64,000 bases of DNA from the NCBI GenBank assembly GCA_011523615.1, contig WTGJ01000027.1:873404-937403 (forward strand), in the 5' to 3' direction. The stretch is from Chloroflexota bacterium. Lineage in GTDB: Bacteria > Chloroflexota > Anaerolineae > Aggregatilineales > Phototrophicaceae. The notes beneath the pieces were generated by a model that worked only from the letters and a program-made list of their open reading frames with translations, did no database searches and had not been told where the DNA came from. Each line of letters opens with the position of its first letter. Position 1 is the stretch's first letter. Below, piece by piece: positions 52,689 to 62,316 of this stretch. A program made the position numbers and the translations under genes.

Positions 52689-54935
52689 ATGTTACAAAAT
52701 TTAAACCTGGCATTTTCTTCCCGCAATTGGCTGCTCTGCCTGTGTTTGTCGGTGCTCGCGTCGGCTTGTGCCAGCTTTTCGGATGATCCCCTCTTACCGC
52801 GAAGCGCTGCGGAAACGCCCGCTGTGTTCCAAACATCGACCATCCCCCTGGATTATGACGAGGTGCAGCTCACCCTCACCCGCTTTTTAAATGCCTGGAA
52901 AACTGCAGATTATGCAGAAATGTATGCCTACCTCACGCCCGAGGTCCAGCAAAGCCTGCCTTATACCAATTTCCGCCAATATTACCGAGAAGCAAGCCGC
53001 AATCTGACCCTAGAAACCATCGAGTATCAGTTGATCGCTCTGGCGCCGCAAAACGACGAAACGGATGCCGCGGTCGCGCTGTACGATGTCTTTTTCGAAA
53101 CCTTTCTCGTGGGCAATTTCACGGATGCCGGACGGCAAATGGAGCTATCACGATCCACCAATGGTGACTGGGGGATCGATTGGCACCCAGGCCTCATCTT
53201 CGCCGAGATGGACGATGGCGCTACCCTGCAGCTCCTCAACGCTCCTACCGGGCGACTCAACATCTACACGCGCGACGGCATTCCGCTCGCCGATCAAAGT
53301 GGGACGCTCATCTACATCGACTTGGTTCCGGAGCGCATACCGGATATCGAAAACTGCCTGGATGTCTTGAATCGCATCACGGAATCAAGTGTCGAAGACT
53401 TGCGTTCGCTGATCTTTCGCTCGCCGGCAGATTGGTTGGTGGAGGTTGGCACCCTGCGCCCCAGTTTATACCGGGAAAGAAGAGCGACCATCGAAGACTC
53501 GCTTTCCAGCGCCTGTGCGGCAAACCTGCGCGTGCAAGCGACCCGGCGTTACCCCAATGGCCGCCTGGCGCCGCATGTCGTGGGTTATGTCGGCTTACCC
53601 AGCGTGGATGAACTCGAGCAATTCTCCTTGCAGGGTTTGGATGCAGAAAGCATCATCGGTCGTTCTGGCGTCGAAGCCAGTTGGGATGAGACCTTGCGGG
53701 GGACATCGGGTGGCGAACTGCGCATCGTATCCGCCTCGGGTCAATTGATCCGCAGCCTCTCTTCGCAGAGCCCGACTCCGGCGCAGAGCGTATGGCTCAC
53801 CATCCAATCCGATCTCCAGGCTTACGTTCGTGATTTGCTGCAACAAATCTATGAAAATGGCCGCGTCGACGAAGGTTCGGCTGGCGCGGCAGCCATCGTC
53901 ATGGATGTGCATAGCGGTGCCATCCATGCTCTGGTGAGTCATCCTGACTATGACTTGAATGCCTTAACCGTGAACCCGGATCTGGCACCGGAGCCATTGG
54001 CGACTGCCATCGCTGAATTGAGCAACCCGCGCCGCCCCGAGCTCAACCGCGTGACCCAAGGGGTGTATCCGGCGGGATCGATCTTCAAACCCGTTACCTT
54101 CATCGCCGCCCTGGATAGTGAACTCTATGATCTGGATCGCGCCTATTTCTGCAATGGCAGCTGGTCCCGGCCACAAGAAGGCTTCGTTCGGACGGACTGG
54201 TATCCCGATGGCCATGGTTGGGTGAACACCTACACTGCAATACCCCAGAGTTGCAACCCATATTTCTATGAAAGTGGTTTCGACCTCAATCAGGCGGATC
54301 CTTTTCGCTTGCCCACGTACGCCCGCCGCCTCGGCCTGGGTGAAAAGACAGGCATCCACGCGATCGATGAGAGCGCCGGCGCCATCGAAGATCCCCAAAC
54401 CGTGCGCCGAAAACAGGGTTATGTGTGGACCTTCAGCGATGCCGTCAGTATGGCCATCGGTCAGGGCTTTGTGAGCATCACCCCGCTGCAAATTGCCCGC
54501 ATGTACGCCGCCTTCGCCAATGGCGGAACTTTATTGCACCCACAACTGGTCTGGCAATCCGGCTTGCCTGGCGATGAACCCACCCATCGAATGGAACCGA
54601 GCATACAGGCGGAGATCAACATCCAACCCGAAGTCCTGGACCGTCTGCATCACGCTCTCTGTGATATTGCCGATGTCTGGTACGGCACGGCGTTGCACGC
54701 TTTTCGAGATTCGCCGCTTTTATCGCGCGGAGTCTGTGGCAAGACGGGCACCGCGCAGGATCTTCGCCCCGGTGGTGATTTCCTCCCCCATGCCTGGTTC
54801 GTCGCCTATGCACCCGCAGACGACCCGGAAATCGTGGTGCTGGTCATGGTGGAAAACAGCGGGGAAGGCTCGGTGGTGGCTGCACCTTTGGTGCGCAACA
54901 TCCTGGAGTATTACTTTTACCGGCGCAGTCCTTGA
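52689..54935 (+). CDS. class B penicillin-binding protein with NTF2-like (MecA_N) domain, lipoprotein
   Basis: A 748-residue transpeptidase that cross-links peptidoglycan. A lipoprotein signal (VLASAC, Cys27) anchors it outside the membrane. Residues about 55-165 form an NTF2-like domain (LTRFLNAWKTADYAEMYAYLTPE) as in MecA/PBP2a. A dimerisation part follows. The active-site motifs are complete: Ser464-x-x-Lys467 (SIFK), Ser521-x-Asn523 (SCN) and Lys685-Thr-Gly (KTG). MecA-type relatives resist beta-lactams in staphylococci; that property is not shown here. Confidence 0.88.
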   Translation: MLQNLNLAFSSRNWLLCLCLSVLASACASFSDDPLLPRSAAETPAVFQTSTIPLDYDEVQLTLTRFLNAWKTADYAEMYAYLTPEVQQSLPYTNFRQYYREASRNLTLETIEYQLIALAPQNDETDAAVALYDVFFETFLVGNFTDAGRQMELSRSTNGDWGIDWHPGLIFAEMDDGATLQLLNAPTGRLNIYTRDGIPLADQSGTLIYIDLVPERIPDIENCLDVLNRITESSVEDLRSLIFRSPADWLVEVGTLRPSLYRERRATIEDSLSSACAANLRVQATRRYPNGRLAPHVVGYVGLPSVDELEQFSLQGLDAESIIGRSGVEASWDETLRGTSGGELRIVSASGQLIRSLSSQSPTPAQSVWLTIQSDLQAYVRDLLQQIYENGRVDEGSAGAAAIVMDVHSGAIHALVSHPDYDLNALTVNPDLAPEPLATAIAELSNPRRPELNRVTQGVYPAGSIFKPVTFIAALDSELYDLDRAYFCNGSWSRPQEGFVRTDWYPDGHGWVNTYTAIPQSCNPYFYESGFDLNQADPFRLPTYARRLGLGEKTGIHAIDESAGAIEDPQTVRRKQGYVWTFSDAVSMAIGQGFVSITPLQIARMYAAFANGGTLLHPQLVWQSGLPGDEPTHRMEPSIQAEINIQPEVLDRLHHALCDIADVWYGTALHAFRDSPLLSRGVCGKTGTAQDLRPGGDFLPHAWFVAYAPADDPEIVVLVMVENSGEGSVVAAPLVRNILEYYFYRRSP

Positions 54936-54952
54936 AGGATGGAGCGGTCTGC

Positions 54953-55930
54953 TCAATCAGCGACCGCGATGAGTTTCTCTTTCAACCGTTCCCTTGCCGA
55001 AAGAGCCGGGTCGTAAATCGCTTCGAGTCGCAACTCTTGTATCGTCGACGCTCCCGCTTCGCCCAGGCGTTGGATGACCCGCCATTTCTCCGCTCTGGGG
55101 ATCGTCAGCTGCACCTGGTATCGTTGCGCTCCTTCCCACATCACCTCCCCCACAACCGTATTCGGATAGCACTGGAGAAAATCCTGTGGTATGGGAACGT
55201 GAGCCTGCAAACAGCACAGATCGCTTGCCCGGCGCGTTGCGCTGATCCCTGCCAACAAAATGGCTAAGGTCGCGAACTTTTCTTCATTTTCGAGCAGCGG
55301 GGCACTGCTGGCGATCAGGCAACCTTCCGAGCGCAGCAGGGTGCCGCCGTGCACTCGCTTCAAGCGATTCTCGCGCAGAGTCACACCACTGGCGGTCAAG
55401 TCGACGATGCAATCGGCATAACCCAAACCCGGCGCGGCTTCCATCGCGCCGGATGCCGCCACCAACAAACATTGCGTGATGCCCCGTTGATGCAACCAGG
55501 CCCGCGTCGTGTTGGCATATTTCGTTGCGATGCGCAAGGGTCTTTGCTGCGCTCTGCGCCGCGTCGCCAGTTCAGCAAAATCACCAATCGAGACAATATC
55601 CAGCCACCGTTCCGGCACGGCCAACACCAATTCGCAGGCGCCGAAGCCCAAACCACTTTCGACCACCCGCACCGGATCGTTCATTACATGCGCTTCGATG
55701 AAGTGATCATAACCCGTGATGGCCGCATCCAACTGGCCACTTGCCAGATTCCCATACATATCGGCATTGCGTTGAAAATACAGCTCAACGCCGGACAAGG
55801 TCGGGAGACGGCCGGTGTATTGGCGCTCATGCGTCCTCTGAACGGGAAAGCCAGCTTGCGTCAAACAGGCGATGGCGCCCTCTTGCATCAAGCCTTTGTT
55901 GGGCAGGGCCAAACGCAACAGCTCAGCCAT
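54953..55930 (-). CDS. hisG: ATP phosphoribosyltransferase, long form
   Basis: A 325-residue enzyme that begins histidine synthesis from ATP and PRPP. LRLALPNKGLM, AMEAAPGLGYADCIVDLTASGVTLREN and RLKRVHGGTLL are family marks. The length is that of the long form, whose last 75 residues form a PII/ACT-like regulatory domain (YQVQLTIPRAEKWRVIQRLGEAGASTIQELRLE). ATG 55930 overlaps the hisZ stop by eight bases and gives the usual start. Confidence 0.92.
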   Translation of the reverse strand: MAELLRLALPNKGLMQEGAIACLTQAGFPVQRTHERQYTGRLPTLSGVELYFQRNADMYGNLASGQLDAAITGYDHFIEAHVMNDPVRVVESGLGFGACELVLAVPERWLDIVSIGDFAELATRRRAQQRPLRIATKYANTTRAWLHQRGITQCLLVAASGAMEAAPGLGYADCIVDLTASGVTLRENRLKRVHGGTLLRSEGCLIASSAPLLENEEKFATLAILLAGISATRRASDLCCLQAHVPIPQDFLQCYPNTVVGEVMWEGAQRYQVQLTIPRAEKWRVIQRLGEAGASTIQELRLEAIYDPALSARERLKEKLIAVAD

Positions 55931-57410
55931 GGTCGCCCGCAGCCCTTTCGCCCCTGGAGAGGAGACGAGCCAAGGTCTCATCCCAATTCAGGGTCTGCAT
56001 GGGGGCACCCCCGACGACCCAACGAAATTGGGGGGTAGAAGAATCTCCACCCCAAACGATGCACTCTCCCATGGTTTCGCTTTGCTCTGGCATCATGCTC
56101 ACGGCACAGCCGGCCGCCCGCATTTTTGCCAGCCAGGGCAACGCATCGCACCAGTCATCCATGGCAATGACGATGGGCAAGGGTTCGACCTGGTGCAAAG
56201 CTCGCCCCCCTTCCCTCATTTGAGCCTGGGCCAGCCGGGTAAGAGATAAGGAAAAGCCACAGGCAGGCGTCGGTTGCCCGCCAAACAGCTCGGTCAAGCC
56301 ATCATACCGCCCCCCGCCACCCCATCGTTGGCTTTTGTTTCCTTCACCCGAGAAGATTTCGAAGATCAAGCCGCTGTAATAATGCAGACCACGGCTCAAA
56401 CCGAGATCCAGCAACCACCCGCTCATCGGCGGCTGGCCCAATGCGGCAGTGTGCGTGAGCAAAGTCTCCAATTCATTGAGTTCTGAATCTTCTTGCTCAT
56501 AGCGTTCCAGCAACAAACGGGCTTCAGCGATGACTGGTTTCGGTTCACCCACGAGTTGGACCAGCTCCTCGATGAACGCGATGGCCTGGCGTAATTGCGC
56601 CGTAGAATCAACCCTCCTCAGTTTCGTCAGCAAACGATCCACATCATCTTCGTCCGGGCCATATTCAGCTGCCACCCACTGCGTCAGTGAGAGGAATTCG
56701 CGCAATACCTGACGCGCTTCCTCATCGCCGAGCGGGGCCAGCAAGCCTCGCAATTGCTTGCGCTCATCGCGTTCCTTTGGCGTTCTGGCCAACTCAGAAA
56801 ACTCCGGCAAACGGTCGCGCATCAATTCCAATACCGCGGCGCTGCCTTCCTCACGGATCACTTCCCGATGTTCCAATAAGAAGGAACTCAAGCGCCGATC
56901 CAGGCCCAGCGAATCGAGATAACCCTGAATGATCCCCACGTGACCCAATCGGGCCTGAAAGCTTGCGAGTTGCAGCTCATTCAGATATTGGGTAATCAGC
57001 GACAGCAGCTCCACTTCCCCGGCCCAGCCTCCCAGGCCGAACAGCTCCACCCCTGCCTCGAGCAGTTGGCGCGGCTCGGCATATCCTTCCCTCTGACGGA
57101 ACACCGGCCCCACATAAGAGAAACGTAATGGATTCTGGCTCGCCCCATGCTGAGCGGCGACGATACGCACGAAGGTGGCTGTATGTTCTGGCCGCAGACT
57201 CAGTCGCTTGCGAGCAACCACATCACACAACTGACTGGCGTAACCCTCGCCCGACTTCAAGAGATAAATGTCGCTGTTTTCGACGACGGGCACATCCCAT
57301 TGCTGGTAACCAAAAAGAGAAGCCGCTGCCAGGAATTGTGTGCGCAGCGACTCCGTATTCGGAAACGCTACATCGGCCAACATCGCTGATTTGCTGCTCT
57401 TCGCCGTCAT
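55923..57410 (-). CDS. hisZ: HisZ-like ATP-PRT regulatory subunit (HisRS paralogue)
   Basis: A 495-residue class-II-synthetase-like protein. RLSLRPEHTATFVRIVA, SYVGPVFRQREGYAEPRQLLEAGVELFG and GGGGRYDGLTELFGG fit HisZ, which activates short-form HisG. The HisA motif region RGLHYYSGLIFEIF lacks the HisRS-type RGLDYYT. It is long for HisZ because of a middle insert (about 155-320) with charged helices. It is followed by an overlapping hisG. A degenerate histidyl-tRNA synthetase is the alternative. Confidence 0.8.
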   Translation of the reverse strand: MTAKSSKSAMLADVAFPNTESLRTQFLAAASLFGYQQWDVPVVENSDIYLLKSGEGYASQLCDVVARKRLSLRPEHTATFVRIVAAQHGASQNPLRFSYVGPVFRQREGYAEPRQLLEAGVELFGLGGWAGEVELLSLITQYLNELQLASFQARLGHVGIIQGYLDSLGLDRRLSSFLLEHREVIREEGSAAVLELMRDRLPEFSELARTPKERDERKQLRGLLAPLGDEEARQVLREFLSLTQWVAAEYGPDEDDVDRLLTKLRRVDSTAQLRQAIAFIEELVQLVGEPKPVIAEARLLLERYEQEDSELNELETLLTHTAALGQPPMSGWLLDLGLSRGLHYYSGLIFEIFSGEGNKSQRWGGGGRYDGLTELFGGQPTPACGFSLSLTRLAQAQMREGGRALHQVEPLPIVIAMDDWCDALPWLAKMRAAGCAVSMMPEQSETMGECIVWGGDSSTPQFRWVVGGAPMQTLNWDETLARLLSRGERAAGDHG

Positions 57411-57463
57411 GGCTTCACGAAGGGGTCTACTTCCTCGCAGTATAGGCCAGCAATGGCAAACTG

Positions 57464-58225
57464 CTAAGTACGCAAGTAACTCGCTCCGTTAACATCCAAG
57501 ATGGCACCGGTGCTGAAGGCAGATTCCGGAGCGGCCATATAGCAAACCGCGCTGGCGACCTCTTCCGCCCGCGCCACCCTGCCCAGCGGAGACTGAGCAC
57601 GGATGGCCGCGCCTTCCGCACCGGCCAGCGTCTCGGCGGCCATATCCGTTTCCACCCAACCCGGAGCGACCACGCCCACATAGATATTTTTCGTTGCCAG
57701 GTGCACAGCCAGGGACTGGCTCAATGCGTTAAGGGCGGCTTTGCTGGCGCCATAAGCGGGCGAAATTGGCTCGCCACGAAATGCCCCTCGGGAAGAAACG
57801 TTCACAATCCGGCCACCCCCGCCGCGCAACATCGCCGGCACCGCGGCATGGCAGAGGTTGGCCACGCTCAACAAGTTCACCGCCAGGATTTCCTGCCAGG
57901 CGGCCTGCCATTCCGCATAATCGACCCCATCGATGGGGTGCTGCCGCCAAATTCCCGCATTGTTCACCAGGATATCCAGGCGACCCAGCCCTTGCACACT
58001 GCCTTCCACCAAACGCAAGACGGCTTGTGGATCGCCGATGTCCGCCTGGATTGTGAAGTGACCCTGGCCGGGCAGGCGATCGAGGGTCGCCTCTGCTGCC
58101 TCATGCTGACGATGAAAATGTACCGCCACTTGCGCGCCCAGGGCCGCGAACTGTACTGCGCAGGCTCGCCCAATCCCTCGAGAAGCTCCGGTGATCAGCA
58201 CTTTCTTCCCTTGAAAATCCATCAT
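57464..58225 (-). CDS. SDR-family oxidoreductase (FabG-like)
   Basis: A 253-residue classical SDR. VLITGASRGIGRACA binds NAD(P), LVNNAGI follows, and the catalytic Ser and Tyr/Lys lie in NVSSRGAF and YGASKAALN. APGWVETDM and GAILDVNGASYLRT close the fold. It could be a 3-ketoacyl reductase or an alcohol/sugar dehydrogenase. It is co-directional with the LCP gene upstream (12-base gap) and hisZ downstream. Confidence 0.85.
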   Translation of the reverse strand: MMDFQGKKVLITGASRGIGRACAVQFAALGAQVAVHFHRQHEAAEATLDRLPGQGHFTIQADIGDPQAVLRLVEGSVQGLGRLDILVNNAGIWRQHPIDGVDYAEWQAAWQEILAVNLLSVANLCHAAVPAMLRGGGGRIVNVSSRGAFRGEPISPAYGASKAALNALSQSLAVHLATKNIYVGVVAPGWVETDMAAETLAGAEGAAIRAQSPLGRVARAEEVASAVCYMAAPESAFSTGAILDVNGASYLRT

Positions 58226-58237
58226 CGCTGTCCGCTC

Positions 58238-59764
58238 CTATCCGCTCGCCCCAGTGGAGCGCTGATTGAACTCATGGAGAAATTCTTGCAAGTCTCTTCC
58301 CGCCACTACAGCAACATCGCCGGTGATGCTGCCCGCCGCAACCTGTGACAGGCGTTCTGCTCCCCAGTCAAACAAGGCCGCGATATAGCGCGCTGTCCAA
58401 AGCGATTCACCATCATGCTGGATGTAGCTGCGCTCCTGATTCTGTTCCGTCGCATTGCCAATCGTATGGATCGTCAACCCATGGGCACTCAAGTGATTGC
58501 CTATCGCCGCCGCCAGACCTTCCAAACCCGCGCCATTCACTACAGCAACTCGGGCGGCTTCTCCTTCCGCCAGGGTCTTCAATTCTTCCCTCGTTTGGGT
58601 TTCCTGAGGATTCAGCAGATGGGCCGCCAGATTGCTCAGGTCGTCCTGCCGCGGTATGAGAACTTGCTCGCCGCTGGCCGTAACACCGAATTCCACGAAG
58701 CGTTCGTCCACGATGTCATAGACCACATCTTCGGCAGTCAACTCACCCAACAATGCCAACAAGTCTCGGATCTGCTGAAACTGCAAATTCGTCTCAAAGT
58801 GCGCCGTCAATTGATTCCAGAGTGCTGGAAGTTGCCAAATGAGTTGCACCATGCCACCGAGCGAAAACACCTCAGCCTGGATGGCTTGCAAAACTTGTTG
58901 CTGGCGCGCCGATCGCCCGAAATCACCATCGAAGGTGGCCCGAGTGCGGGCATATTGCAGCAATCTCTGGCCATCCATTCGCTGGCAGCCGGTGGGAAAA
59001 TGAACTTCGATGGTGCCATAACCCACATCGGGATAGTCCGGATCGTTGATTTCTTCTTGGACGCAGATCTGCACTCCCCGCGGGAAAATGGCGTCGATCG
59101 ATTCCTCAAACGCGACGAAATTGACCTTCACGTGGTAATCCACGGCGATGCCCAGGTTCTGCGCGACGGTATCTCTGGCTAAGCCCGCTCCGCCGCCCGG
59201 GTAGTTGCTGGATTCGCCAATCTTGTATGCCGTATTGATGCGGCCGTGGGCAAATCCCGGTATCGCCACCCACAAATCCCGTGGCAAAGAAAGCACCGCG
59301 GCGCGCTGACTCAGCGGATCCACCGTGACCAAGATCATCGAATCCGTGTTGGGGGAAGGGATCTCATCGACAGCCGTACGCAAGTCCACCCCCATCAAGA
59401 GGATGGTGATGCGCCGAGGATCATCCCAACCGCTTATGGCGGTATGATTCTCCGCAGCCACCTGAATCGGCACGGCAGTGGGATGGAGCGGTTGCGAGCC
59501 CGATGCACGACCCACAGGCCCTTCGGCCTGTCCATCGACGCTGGCTCCAGAGTTGGAAGCGATCGTGCTCGAGCCATCCTCAGCTCCGCCGCCGCCTCGG
59601 TTGCCAGCCACCAGATCCGCCACACTGGGTAGATGGATGCCCGCCGCACCACTCGCCAGGGCCAGCTGCTGCGTGGTACGGTACAACAGCGAGGCGGCTG
59701 CGGTGGTACCCAGGATGCCGATCACGAGGATCAGCAGGAAAGCCCACAAAGGCATACGGTTCAT
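58238..59764 (-). CDS. LytR-CpsA-Psr (LCP) family cell-wall ligase
   Basis: A 508-residue membrane protein. One N-terminal helix is followed by a Pro/Ser/Gly linker. The LCP domain (about 115-330) shows ILLMGVDLRTA, SPNTDSMILVTVDPLSQRAAVLSLPRDLWVAIPG, GRINTAYKIGE and RLLQYARTR, with the Arg/Asp set that binds polyprenyl pyrophosphate. A LytR_C domain (about 395-495) follows. LCP enzymes attach glycopolymers to peptidoglycan or proteins. ATGA overlap couples it to the PP2C-like gene. Confidence 0.92.
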   Translation of the reverse strand: MNRMPLWAFLLILVIGILGTTAAASLLYRTTQQLALASGAAGIHLPSVADLVAGNRGGGGAEDGSSTIASNSGASVDGQAEGPVGRASGSQPLHPTAVPIQVAAENHTAISGWDDPRRITILLMGVDLRTAVDEIPSPNTDSMILVTVDPLSQRAAVLSLPRDLWVAIPGFAHGRINTAYKIGESSNYPGGGAGLARDTVAQNLGIAVDYHVKVNFVAFEESIDAIFPRGVQICVQEEINDPDYPDVGYGTIEVHFPTGCQRMDGQRLLQYARTRATFDGDFGRSARQQQVLQAIQAEVFSLGGMVQLIWQLPALWNQLTAHFETNLQFQQIRDLLALLGELTAEDVVYDIVDERFVEFGVTASGEQVLIPRQDDLSNLAAHLLNPQETQTREELKTLAEGEAARVAVVNGAGLEGLAAAIGNHLSAHGLTIHTIGNATEQNQERSYIQHDGESLWTARYIAALFDWGAERLSQVAAGSITGDVAVVAGRDLQEFLHEFNQRSTGASG

Positions 59765-61824
59765 GAGTTGGGGAAGACGTATACGGAATTGCCCGATATG
59801 GCGTAGATCAAACCCTGCCTGGCGTCGACCACGATATCTTGCAAATCCGCCAACGCCCGCTCGTGATCCAGGCGTATATCAGCGATGAACGAACCACCCA
59901 ATGACATCTTCAATACGGAACGAGATTCCGCATCTGCCACGTAAATCGCCGAATCCATGCTCGATTCATCGATGAATAAGCCGGCTGCACTATTCGGCAA
60001 ACGAGGAAACGCCAGACGACCGAAGCTTTGTTCGATGCCGCCGCGGTACTTTTGCAACAAGCCGTCGGATCGCAAAATGAACAGATCGCCTGTGCTCGTG
60101 ATCTGAAAATCTACCGCTTCATCGATATTCGGAATCCCCTGCCCGGTGAAATACTCCGTCGGCACATCATGGTAAGCACCACCGGATGGCTCATATCGCC
60201 AGATCTGAAAGTAAGGTGGATCCAGGATGTACAAGCGACCATCCCAGATGTGCAGCGAATTGGGCTCTTGCCATTGATCGGCGCGTTGCAACTGTTGGGC
60301 CTGGCATTGACTCATGAACGTGATCAAACAATCGACCAACATCCCCTTCTCATCCAGCCCTACGATCACGTTTTCATGACCGAATCCCAGCGCTTCCTCC
60401 GACCAATCGATCTCGATGATTCGGCTGACGGTTTGACCATCCAGTTGGGAGCCCCCTCGCAAAAAAGGCAATGGCTCTGGCTTGCCGGTGGCGCTCAGCC
60501 CATCTTCGCTCAAGGTCAAGTGATAAACCTGAGTATCACCCTGGCTATCCAGTAGGAACAAACGGTTGTTTCGTAAGAAGATGTCGGTCAGGCGTGCGTT
60601 CGGAATGGTTGCGAGGACGCGAGTTTCCTTCCGCGAAACGTAATACAGGATATCCAGCTTCTCCTGCGCTTCTGCGCGGAAGAAATCCAAAGTTTCATCT
60701 CTCCCGCCTTCCGGATCGCAATCCTCCACTGCATCGCGCAGCGCCTCCCAGGCCGTCCTCCAGGCGTTAAGATCGCTATCCTGTACGCCTTGCGCTACCT
60801 GGTAGATCTTTTCCGTATCTTCCAGACAGATTTCCAAAGCGCTGCGATTGGTACCGGAAAACCAGAGCAAAAAGATCAGCAATACCACGGCCACGGGGAC
60901 GATGAACACGGCGATGGCTGCCGTAGTGAACGACAACCAGCTTTCCGCTTCCGTGGCCGGTTTGCCCAGCGTCTGTTCGGTGACTCTGCCTCCCATGTGC
61001 ATCAGGGAAGCGGTTTTTCGCAATCCAGCGGCCATCCCCCGCCGCACCGGTTGTTGGAAGGCTGCGGGATGCGGTGTTGCCTCTTCGCTCAATGGTTTTT
61101 CCACGCTGGACCGATGCACGGGCACTTGCGCCGGTGTGCCCGTTTCTGGGTACAGGAACTCAACTCCAAGCAGGGCAAAGTGAGCGGGGCAATCTTTCTG
61201 CAGCTCATGCAAGGCCAGTGAAAGATCGGGGATTTGCATTGCGGTGCGCAAATTCTCGGTAGAGAGTGTGCTCAACGCTCCACCACCCATGAGCAGGCGC
61301 GCTTTTTCGGCGACGGTGAAACGGGTCATGCGAATGTCTGCCACCGGGTGAGCGCCCATCGGCACGCGTTTCATCTCGGTGGGATTCATGAAATCTTCCG
61401 GGAAACGTTTGGCCTGGTGCGCCAAATGGTGGATGGCCACCGCTTCACCCATGCGGCCGAGGATCAACTCATTACGGCGCAAAACGCCACAGATGAGATG
61501 CACATCGTAGCGAGTACCGACGGATAAATTGTGCTCGTACAAATCTCGATTCAGAGACTCAAAGGCCTCTCGCAGGCCGGCAGTGATACCACTCCCTTCG
61601 GCATGGAAATACAGCTCGCTGCCCAGCTGCACCAATTGATCGTAAAAATTAGGTGAGGAGATGCGGCCATTGCCCGGTAAGGCCAGGGCAATGAAGGTAT
61701 CATTTTCTCGCCCTCGGCTGCAGGTAGCCGGCGCCGCTTCCGCGATCCCTCCGGGCGGTGGGGAGGTGAGCGGGCGGCCACTGACCACGTGAACAAAACC
61801 GACCAGCGCTTCGAATTCCGTCAA
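59761..61824 (-). CDS. PP2C-like domain fused by a membrane helix to a beta-propeller-like domain
   Basis: A 687-residue protein. The N-terminal 230 residues resemble a PPM/PP2C phosphatase (RGRENDTFIAL, GRMGEAVAIHHLA, then KARLLMGGGAL). The usual DG pair (ADGMG) and GDSR are not conserved, so it may be inactive. A membrane helix lies at about 300-322. Outside, 350-687 repeats strands as in a beta-propeller (LFLLDSQGDTQVY, LHIWDGRLYILD, LFILRSDGLLQKY, AIYVADAESRSVLKM, LIYAISGNSVYV). A TTG start at 61824 is the only candidate. It is coupled to LCP. Confidence 0.55.
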   Translation of the reverse strand: MTEFEALVGFVHVVSGRPLTSPPPGGIAEAAPATCSRGRENDTFIALALPGNGRISSPNFYDQLVQLGSELYFHAEGSGITAGLREAFESLNRDLYEHNLSVGTRYDVHLICGVLRRNELILGRMGEAVAIHHLAHQAKRFPEDFMNPTEMKRVPMGAHPVADIRMTRFTVAEKARLLMGGGALSTLSTENLRTAMQIPDLSLALHELQKDCPAHFALLGVEFLYPETGTPAQVPVHRSSVEKPLSEEATPHPAAFQQPVRRGMAAGLRKTASLMHMGGRVTEQTLGKPATEAESWLSFTTAAIAVFIVPVAVVLLIFLLWFSGTNRSALEICLEDTEKIYQVAQGVQDSDLNAWRTAWEALRDAVEDCDPEGGRDETLDFFRAEAQEKLDILYYVSRKETRVLATIPNARLTDIFLRNNRLFLLDSQGDTQVYHLTLSEDGLSATGKPEPLPFLRGGSQLDGQTVSRIIEIDWSEEALGFGHENVIVGLDEKGMLVDCLITFMSQCQAQQLQRADQWQEPNSLHIWDGRLYILDPPYFQIWRYEPSGGAYHDVPTEYFTGQGIPNIDEAVDFQITSTGDLFILRSDGLLQKYRGGIEQSFGRLAFPRLPNSAAGLFIDESSMDSAIYVADAESRSVLKMSLGGSFIADIRLDHERALADLQDIVVDARQGLIYAISGNSVYVFPNS

Positions 61825-61878
61825 ACTCGGCCCCTGATCAGCCAGTGAATGAAGCTGAGTCTGGCTCGGATCCCATCA

Positions 61879-62199
61879 TCACCACTGAAATCGCGTCTCG
61901 TCAAAATCCATCACTTTGTGTTGATAATGAGTGATGTACTCTTGCAAACCATTTTCCAGGCGTTTCCAATCGCTGGCTGCCAGCAACGAGCGAATGGTGT
62001 TCAAGTCTTCGGCGAGAAAGTCCAGTTGCCGCATCGGGTAATCCCCATAGGCGGTATGCCAGGCGGCGCGCATGGGCAAACCCAACTTTTGCATGCTCGG
62101 CACCAATTCTTGCAAGACATAGCGGTAGTAACCCTGGACTGATTCCGGCCGGATATCAAACTGCAACGTTAACAAGTATTTGTATTTGACTTGCGACAT
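61879..62199 (-). CDS. small NIPSNAP/ABM-like protein
   Basis: A 106-residue protein resembling the dimeric alpha-beta barrel group. YKYLLTLQFDIRPESVQGYYRYVLQELVPSMQKLGL is a strand then helix, and the second half MRQLDFLAEDLNTIRSLLAAS repeats the theme. I cannot name a substrate. It is the first gene of the minus-strand group and is divergent from the gene at 62317. Confidence 0.5.
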   Translation of the reverse strand: MSQVKYKYLLTLQFDIRPESVQGYYRYVLQELVPSMQKLGLPMRAAWHTAYGDYPMRQLDFLAEDLNTIRSLLAASDWKRLENGLQEYITHYQHKVMDFDETRFQW

Positions 62200-62281
62200 C
62201 AGCCGACCACATCCTACCTCCTCGCCGATTGTAGCAGATCCAGTGGGCAGAAGGTAAGACTGGGCCGCCGCTTAACATCAC

Positions 62282-62310
62282 TTGGCAGCCCCCAGACAGC
62301 GCGCTAGAAT
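62282..62310 (+). promoter_or_regulatory. leaderless promoter of the last gene
   Basis: TTGGCA (62282-62287) and TAGAAT (62305-62310) are spaced by 17 bases. The GTG at 62317 lies six bases after the -10 box, so transcription should start at or next to it. Confidence 0.65.
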
Positions 62311-62316
62311 TCCCGC

